Shown here: positions 57,637-64,000 of the stretch, one piece after another
Layout: each line of letters starts with the position of its first letter
Position numbering within the stretch: position 1 is the first letter of the stretch
Assembly (NCBI GenBank): GCA_961205875.1
Contig: OY540812.1
Location: 4,216,001 to 4,280,000, forward strand
Reading direction: 5' to 3'
DNA from: Sialis fuliginosa
Taxonomy: Eukaryota; Arthropoda; Insecta; Megaloptera; Sialidae
Length of the DNA stretch: 64,000 nt
Made by a program: the position numbers and the translations under genes
The notes under the pieces: model-generated
What the model saw: the letters and a program-made list of their open reading frames with translations, nothing else
Databases searched by the model: none
What the model was told of the DNA's origin: nothing

Positions 57637-58551
57637 CACTACCGTTCAAAAATTTGGAAGCACATATATTTTTCTTTGTATCAAAATTTATTATCAGTGC
57701 ATTCGAAGAGGCCGTTTTTAGGGTTGTTATTCGTCTGTCTGTCTGTCCGTTAAGACCCTTTTTCTATGGAACGGCTAGATGTATCAAGTTGAAATTAATA
57801 TCAAATAAGAAATTTTAAAATTCTAGTTCTACGAGAAATAACCTTATTAGTCCAGGCAACGTAGAATTTTTTACTGGTGTAAAATTTGGAAAAATATATG
57901 AGGTGCCAAATTTAAACAGTGATTAGAACATATCCAGATGTATATTTCCTGAAAATATATAATAATAAAAAAGGTTGTAGATAATTTAATTATCTGTTTA
58001 AAATGTGAAAGACGGGGTGGATTGAACATTCCATTCATTAGATACAGAGTGTTTACAAAATCCTTGTAAAACAAAACTTTGGGCCCTTGGTTGAGGATGT
58101 TTCGGAGCAAATTTTGTTAGGGTTTTCAGGAAATATACATCTGGACATGTTCTAACCACTGTTTAAATTTGGCATTTCATACATTTTCCTTGTACTTTTT
58201 CCTTTATTTCCTGGACTATATAAGTTTTGATGATCAGTGAGTCAGTGAGTCTGTCAGTATCAAAATACGTTTTGAAAAACCGTATCTTTTTATTGCATTG
58301 AGTTAGAAATTTGAATTATTTACAAGACTATGAAACTGTAGACCTTAGTATTTGATATTCATTTAAACTTGATACCTCTAGCTGTACCTGAGAAAAGAGG
58401 TCTTGACGGACAGACAGACACAGGCGGGCAAGAAAGTTCCATTTTTTTCAGTTTGAGGTACGGAACCCTCAAAACGGTCTCTTCGAACGGATTGATAAAA
58501 ATTTTGATATACAGAAAAATATACCTGCTTCTAAACTTTTGGATGGTAGTG
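57637..58551. mobile_element. Long-TIR Tc1-type element, 915 bp
   Basis: CACTACCGTTCAAAAATTTG and the complement of the right end (CACTACCATCCAAAAGTTTA) lie between TA dinucleotides (57635-57636 and 58552-58553). Pairing resumes further inside (AGATGTATCAAGTTGAAATT with the complement of the region around 58365). No transposase frame. Another inverted repeat sits in the middle (57885-58190). Confidence 0.75.
57885..58190. mobile_element. Second inverted-repeat element inside the Tc1-type element
   Basis: GGTGCCAAATTTAAACAGTG ... CATATCCAGATGTATATTTC on the left is mirrored by GAAATATACATCTGGACATG ... CACTGTTTAAATTTGGCATT on the right, about 75 bp arms. It may be a nested insertion or the inner part of the same element's arms. 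Confidence 0.6.
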
Positions 58552-59504
58552 TATATTCAAAGATATTATAAAGTGCATAATATTGTCAATAAAAAACATG
58601 TAAAAAAAAATAAAATTTAATATGAGACAGCAAAATTATAAAAATATATAGCATATTTAAATTTGAGTACTTAAATGTACTTTTTTATTGAAGAAAAATT
58701 GATAAAACATCAAATACATATAACGTCTTATACATTCCCTTTTAATGTTCATATTCTTAATAAATATGTAAGTAATTTCATTTTTAAATTTTTGTGGGTT
58801 GAAATTTTTAAATAAAACTGATTTGGAAAATATTTTTTTAATAAAATTTTGTTTATCATTGGCATACATTGCACAAGATTACTACGGGAATATAGTGATA
58901 TTTCAGATACATCCAAATATTTACTTTTCTGTTAATAAAATTTGTATATGTACATTTTTCTTGGTACAAATACGAAACTGTCCTCAGGCAGAAATGTTAA
59001 ACTTTGGATTGTGATTGAAAATAATAGAGTGAGTGTTATTGCTCGTTGGGGCCCCAAGCAAATTTCAATATGAGGATCTCATGTACACAATGTACAGTGT
59101 TGAATTAAGACAATTTTCTTCGGGATTCAAGTTTACTCACACAAAAAAACATTTTTGAAAAAATTTATTAAAAAAATGTTTTTTTATTTGCTTACGATCA
59201 ACCCCAAGGAAAATTTTTTGATCTGACCAAGCATCATATTTACAAAAAAAAATGTCACAATATTAACAGGAGATAAAATATTTGGATGTCTCTAAAACAA
59301 TATTGTAATCCCTATGTACCAAAAAAAAATACGCATTTTAAATAAAAAAAAAAAAACTTCAAAGAACTTGAACTGAATTTAATTTTATAACTTTGCATAC
59401 ACCTGCGTAAACAGACATATTTTTAATTAAACCTTTATGCAAAAAAACAAAAAAGACTCTGTGATAAACACATAAACAGCTTGTTGCCAACTGTGAGTAG
59501 AAAA

Positions 59505-59674
59505 ATGCCCGAGTACGTTGGCTGTGTGACGATAACTGATCCACTGAATGTTGCGCAGACGTTCGAGGACGAGAAACGCGCAATCCGTGCGCAGACAAAC
59601 GCTTTAATGCGCAAGATTCACGAACCGCAACCCCGTACCATCACCGTGCGCATTGTACCTCTGCATTCTAACAC
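59505..59674 (+). CDS. Start exon of a second, unrecognised transcript
   Basis: ATG in AGAAAAATGCC (good arthropod start context, in-frame TAG just upstream at 59498) opens 56 full codons and stops in phase 2 at AACAC|GTGAGT. It reads MPEYVGCVTITDPLNVAQTF, then EDEKRAIRAQTNALMRKIHE, then PQPRTITVRIVPLHSN. The middle looks like a charged helix. G+C and codon use are far above the flanks. The acceptor that would join the 5' UTR exon at 57361-57499 could be CATAAACAG at 59478. The continuing exons are right of the window. It could be a separate gene or an alternative start of the same muscle gene; I do not recognise the protein. Confidence 0.7.
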
Positions 59675-59824
59675 GTGAGTATTATAATATATGTTAATAT
59701 AATGTTTACATTTTTATTTTTAGGTCATTATATGTAAATAACATAGTTATTAACAAAATGAATTCCATGAGAAATGTTGTAAAATAGTCCTATTGTTAAA
59801 TAGAAATATGTACAAGTATCATTG

Positions 59825-59878
59825 TTATTAAAAGATACTGATGAAGTCTGAAACATGACGAAACGTCTATAATAATAA
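59825..59878 (+). ncRNA. Hammerhead-ribozyme-like motif, third copy
   Basis: Core CTGATGA (59838-59844) is followed by stem II GTC/GAC (59846-59848, 59857-59859), then GAAA (59860-59863), the palindrome ACGT (59863-59866) and H17 = C (59867). Stem I pairs ATA with TAT beside the core and TTATTA with TAATAA beyond an internal loop. All invariant core residues are present; stem II is only three pairs. Confidence 0.5.
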
Positions 59879-60259
59879 ATAATGTTATATCACATATAAC
59901 TATTTTATTGACATATAATGACCTAAAAGCCTCGAAGTCAAAATAAAAATCATTAAAAATGGTCATTTTCTTAAATTCTACATATAATGTTTACTTAACT
60001 TTTTCGGTTACATATAAAAAAATTCGGGCAAGACATACACGAGTGTATGCCATAAGGGTTCCGAAGTACGTACTACGTGGAATGTTTGGAACCACTTACA
60101 GGTGCATTTTTATGTTAGAAAAAAATATAAAAATAAAAAAGTGTCGAGTTCTACTAATTGAGATCTATATTTTGACACCCCACTTGCCTAGATATCAAAA
60201 TGAAAAATTCTATGACGCCCCTCCCTATAATTCCAAAATTTAAAATTATATTGTTGACT

Positions 60260-60740
60260 TTAGTATTTGTCGTTGGTAGTCCCACCAAAACTTCGTTACC
60301 AAATTTTTTTCAGATTTTTTGAGCCGTTAGTTACAGAGTTAGAGGGGGGGGGGGGCAAAATAAAATACTGCTTAATTAATAATTAATTAATAATTAATAA
60401 AAAACTATCATCTGCAGCTAACTTCATGCGTTATATGACACATACACAAACGAAAGGATACTATTTATATGTGATAAGTAGCCTTAGGTATTCGAACAGC
60501 GGAAGTTCCATCAAAATTGGTCTAGTATTTTTCGTGAAGTCGATAATTTAATTATAAAATAGCAATAGTAAATTTTTCCTTAATACGGGCCTGATCGAAT
60601 TCAATTATCATACAGCTTAAACTAATTCTAGGGTCTTTAGCTTTCGAACTGTTAAAATCCCATCACAAACGATTCAGTAGTTTTCATGTCAAATTGGAAC
60701 GAACAAACTGTTAGATAGACAAACAAAAATTCTAAAAACA
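60260..60740. repeat. Dispersed-repeat fragments
   Basis: Two stretches with the usual wording of insect repeat tails: CCCACCAAAACTTCGTTACC ... GAGCCGTTAGTTACAGAGTT followed by a G run (60345-60356), and GGAAGTTCCATCAAAATTGG ... ACGATTCAGTAGTTTTCATG. Ends not resolved. Confidence 0.45.
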
Positions 60741-60744
60741 ATGA

Positions 60745-61955
60745 ACTATTTTCCCTTAAAAACGTACAATACGCTATACATACAACACACAGAGCTTAAA
60801 GATTTGATGATGATATGATAAAAGTGGTGTTCAACCCTCGTTGCTCGCGATGACATAACTGTTAAAATATTTAATTTTCGGTCATTTTATACTACATGTT
60901 CATAATATGTATTCAACCCTTCTAAAGATAAACTTATAATTGAAAATGTCCCACGTACAATTATTTTTAGAAAAAATCTGTTCTTTGAAAACACTTGCTA
61001 CAAGTGTCAGCATTCTTTCTGTAAGTTTAAGTTGACAGATAATGTGTTCATGATCTTGCAGTTACATAAATTATCTAAACTTGAGGAGATACTTTTAACT
61101 TCTTAAAAGGTAAAGTTAAAATTAAAATTTTTAAAGTTTTACATCTGCAACTACATAGATTTGAATGTTACATTCATATATGGTAGATAAAAATTGTTTC
61201 CTCTTGACTATATATAACCCGATCCTCTCCTCCAAGTAACATTTTAAACCCTCACCCAAAAAATTAAGTACATAAGATTTCTCATTTTATTTAATTGTTT
61301 TAAAATACGTAAGTTAATGTACACTTAGGTTCAATTTCTGTTTTTTTTTGTACAAGAAACTTTTTTCCCTTGCAAACTATTACATGTTAGCTACATCAAA
61401 ACATAGCGCCGTTTCGACGCAGCTAACATGCCACTTGTATTGAATCACATATAATAGATTTGCAAGGTCGAAGCAGTGACGGAGACCGTTTCTGTAAAGT
61501 GCCAAGGCTTTTTTTAACTAACTGTGACTATTTATTTAAACTATATTCGAGTATCGTAAAAAAAAGAATTATTATTTTATCGTAAATTATATCAATATTT
61601 TCACAAAATGCCAAGGTTACATAAATATAATAAAACGTTTATTATTTTTGAGCGTACTTGCAATAATTTTAATTAAAATTTTATTACTTTTGAAATAATA
61701 AACAATAAGCTAATAATAGTACAAGTGTATACATAATTATGTTACACAATTCATAAATATTTAGGTCTAAAGTTGAAACTGTCACTTTTCCTAAGATATA
61801 AAAGCTCACAGACTTATAACAGAGCCAGCAATATTTAGTTACGTTTGAAATAAAATCGTGTTCTTTAGATGTTTATTTATTTTTTATTCTTTAACTAAAT
61901 GTTGTGAATGCGACACTGAATTCAATATGACAATAAAATCGTTATCGTCTAGAGT
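60745..61955. other. Non-genic or intronic, little recognised
   Basis: AT-rich. A 10-bp inverted pair (CATGTTAGCT / AGCTAACATG, about 61384-61430) surrounds CATAGCGCCGTTTCGACGC. TATAAAAG at 61797-61804 is a good TATA word, but no frame follows it. Confidence 0.4.
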
Positions 61956-61961
61956 CTAGAC

Positions 61962-62135
61962 CAGTGTTTCTCAACCTTTTTACCCTGGCGGAACTTTTTC
62001 ATGTTTAAGGAAAACCCTTCACAGACCTCTTTTTTGGTACTCATGTCGTTATTGGCATTATTTAGAGTTACTTTCCACCTCCCGAATGTATTTTTTTGTA
62101 TTTCAACCCCCCTGTCTTCTAATTTAGAAACACTG
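61962..62135. mobile_element. hAT-type MITE, CAGTGTTTCTCAACC end
   Basis: CAGTGTTTCTCAACCTTTTT on the left and AGAAACACTG on the right form the TIR. Flanking octamers GTCTAGAC and GTCTTAAC agree at 6 of 8. CAGTG-TTCTCAACC is a classic hAT terminus. 174 bp. Confidence 0.8.
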
Positions 62136-62394
62136 GTCTTAACTTCAACTTTTCCATTAATTAATTAAAGATGTTTTTTTTATTTCTCCCCCTTGTTTTC
62201 GTTTTTATTTAAAGATAGTTCAATTATTTTTACTGTATATTTAGTTTAAAAAAAAATGGTTAATGCTTATCGTAAAAATTAACGGCAATCATGGTAAGAA
62301 ATAGCAATACTTATTGTTCAAAATTTAAATTATATTAAATTCGTTTACACGCCAATATTAATTTATCCTTACAAATATTATATATGCGAATGTA

Positions 62395-62540
62395 ACATCT
62401 GTCGTCTGGCTAAGCCGCTGAACAGATCTTGATGAAATTTTGCATCCTGAGAAAGGACTTAAATTACTTTGTATTCCAAAAATTGATTAGATAAAAAAAT
62501 ACAAATTCCGCGCGGACGAAGTCACGGGTAACAGTTAGTC
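62395..62540 (-). repeat. Lepidopteran dispersed repeat, inverted copy
   Basis: On the minus strand: ACCCGTGACTTCGTCCGCGC near the start, TTTGGAATACAAAGTAA and TTTCATCAAGATCTGTTCAG near the end. Same family as 63185-63435. Confidence 0.65.
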
Positions 62541-63184
62541 TGATATAATTTTGAATTTTTAGAATAAACTATGAGAAAATCTGTAATGTGTAAATCAAAA
62601 ACATTTAAAATATTACAACGCGGTCGCAGTGTGTCTAGTAATTTGGCTCCGAGCCCAATTTAAAATAGACTACAGAATGCAAATGTTTCTTTGAAATTAC
62701 AGCACCACTCCAAATACCGCCATACATACTTGCTGAAATACTTACAAATAACTTATGAAAATACATACTTTTTGCTGTATATGTATATTGTATACATTAC
62801 ATATATATATAGTATCTACATTATATTTCCAGTAGCGAATAATAAATATATACTTTTGGAATTAAACCGCAAATATTTTGTTTGCTGATTATTTAATATT
62901 TAATTATGTATCTGTTTACATAAAGCAAAAATAATTCAAAATGATAAGCCAGGACAAAAGAGAGATATAGTTTTAAAGGCTGATTGAATTTTGATATTTT
63001 AAATTATAGGTATTTCGTATTGAGCCGATTTTGTGAATGAATGGGTATTTGTTATTAATATATGTATAATAAATAATATTTATTTTATCTTGTTGAATTT
63101 GTGATAATCGTTTTTTGGTTTTTAATCTGTTCAAAATTTAAATCGAATGTTTATAAAAGTATTAATAATTTATATAATAGTTGT

Positions 63185-63435
63185 TATTACCCGCACGACT
63201 TCGTTCACGTGGTAAAACAGATTTCTGTCAGGTTTTTGTTTTCTCATTTACACGCTAGATGTCTACGAAATTTTTTTTTAACCTATCGCGCGAACAAATA
63301 CCACACTCATTTTTTTTCTAATAAATGTTTCGGAATACAAAGTAGCCTATGTCCTACCTTAGGATACAAGCTATCTCTCTGCCAAATTTTATTAGACAGA
63401 AAGACAAACACACTTTCGCATTTATAGTATTAGTA
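63185..63435 (+). repeat. Lepidopteran dispersed repeat, fullest copy
   Basis: Starts TTACCCGCACGACTTCGTTC, passes CACGCTAGATGTCTACG, ACAAAGTAGCCTATGTCCTA and ends TTCGCATTTATAGTATTAGT. Non-coding copy of a SINE/LINE-type family. Confidence 0.7.
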
Positions 63436-63439
63436 CGGA

Positions 63440-64000
63440 CAATTTTTATAATAATAAAAATAAAATGTTTCTTAAGAAAATCTGCTACAAATCGGGAAAA
63501 TGATAGAGTTAGACATTACAAAACATTTTAGCTAATAATAAAATTTTTAATTGTAAAAATCAGATAATATTTGCACCAAAAAAAAGCCGGTATCTCGTTT
63601 TTTACTCACTATAAAAGTACCTAATAGGTACTACATATTTTTCATTTAAACAATAAAATATTATCAATTAACTACGGGCATTCTAATGCCACAATTTTGA
63701 TAAAACATTCTGTGTTGTTAATATGTAAAAAATCAATAACAGAAAATGTATACTGATGTCCGATATGTTATTTTAAATATAAACAGTATAAGGCATGTCA
63801 GTATAAAATGTAATATAAACGTCAATATTATTAAAAAAAATAAAAACGATTTAGTTATTTTACATACATAGTTTAATAAACTTATCGGTAGTGCATAGAG
63901 ATATTTAGTTTTCATGTTGTCATTTTTCTTTCCATTATAGAATAATGAAACCACAACAAATATGTGCATTTGCATGCTTTTGTCATTTTAATCAGAAAAT
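63440..64000. other. Right edge, nothing recognised
   Basis: AT-rich; no exon, TIR or RNA gene identified. Confidence 0.4.

Noticed and set aside
1-64000. CRISPR arrays, operons, ribosome binding sites
   Set aside because: The window is eukaryotic with introns; the regular repeats seen are minisatellites and MITEs, not spacer arrays.

Overview
The window is AT-rich (most intergenic sequence is A/T runs), eukaryotic, with spliced genes and a dense mix of short inverted-repeat transposons and SINE/LINE tails. Repeat tails such as 'AAAGTAGCCTATGTCCTTCC' and 'GACTTCGTCCGCGCGG' are typical of moth and butterfly genomes, so a lepidopteran is the most likely source. That is an inference from repeat style; no species is named. 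No capsid- or envelope-bearing element was recognised.

Layout. (1) 0.9-2.6 kb: the last two exons of a + strand gene for an unrecognised, probably secreted, six-cysteine protein; its 5' part lies outside the window. (2) 2.6-17.2 kb: no gene seen; MITEs, one tRNA-derived SINE and a foldback repeat carrying a hammerhead-ribozyme-like motif. (3) 17.3 to at least 53.9 kb: one long + strand gene with small phase-0 exons far apart. The start exon is at 17494-17577, with two alternative terminal exons (30456-30725 and 41687-41983), a possible 45-nt microexon (46330-46374) and a 65-codon exon (53704-53898) that must continue beyond the window or into exons I cannot see. A second possible start exon lies at 28251-28295. 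The Tyr/Arg/Pro/Ser-rich products with a 'RRPVPWEKVPFVPRPSLVPD' block look like insect myofilin (thick-filament protein of muscle); the exon chain is firmer than the name. (4) 57.3-59.7 kb: a TATA-type promoter, a possible 5' UTR exon and a start-codon exon (59505-59674, ending in phase 2) of a second transcript running out to the right. (5) 59.7-64 kb: repeats only.

Mobile DNA. I could place ends and often target-site duplications for about twenty non-autonomous DNA elements: TA-flanked (Tc1/mariner-like), 8-bp-flanked (hAT-like), TTAA-flanked (piggyBac-like) and others, plus one decayed mariner transposase fragment at 18.4-18.6 kb. Several sit very close to exons: 18 bp after the stop of the 41.7 kb exon, 66 bp before the 53.7 kb exon and 210 bp before the 30.5 kb exon.

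Most unusual signals: three hammerhead-ribozyme-like motifs with conserved core, pairing stem I and palindromic stem III (10.1, 31.4 and 59.8 kb), and a 1.1-kb TIR element at 27-28.1 kb built from arrays of ACACAC/GTGTGT palindromes directly beside a GC-rich candidate alternative promoter.
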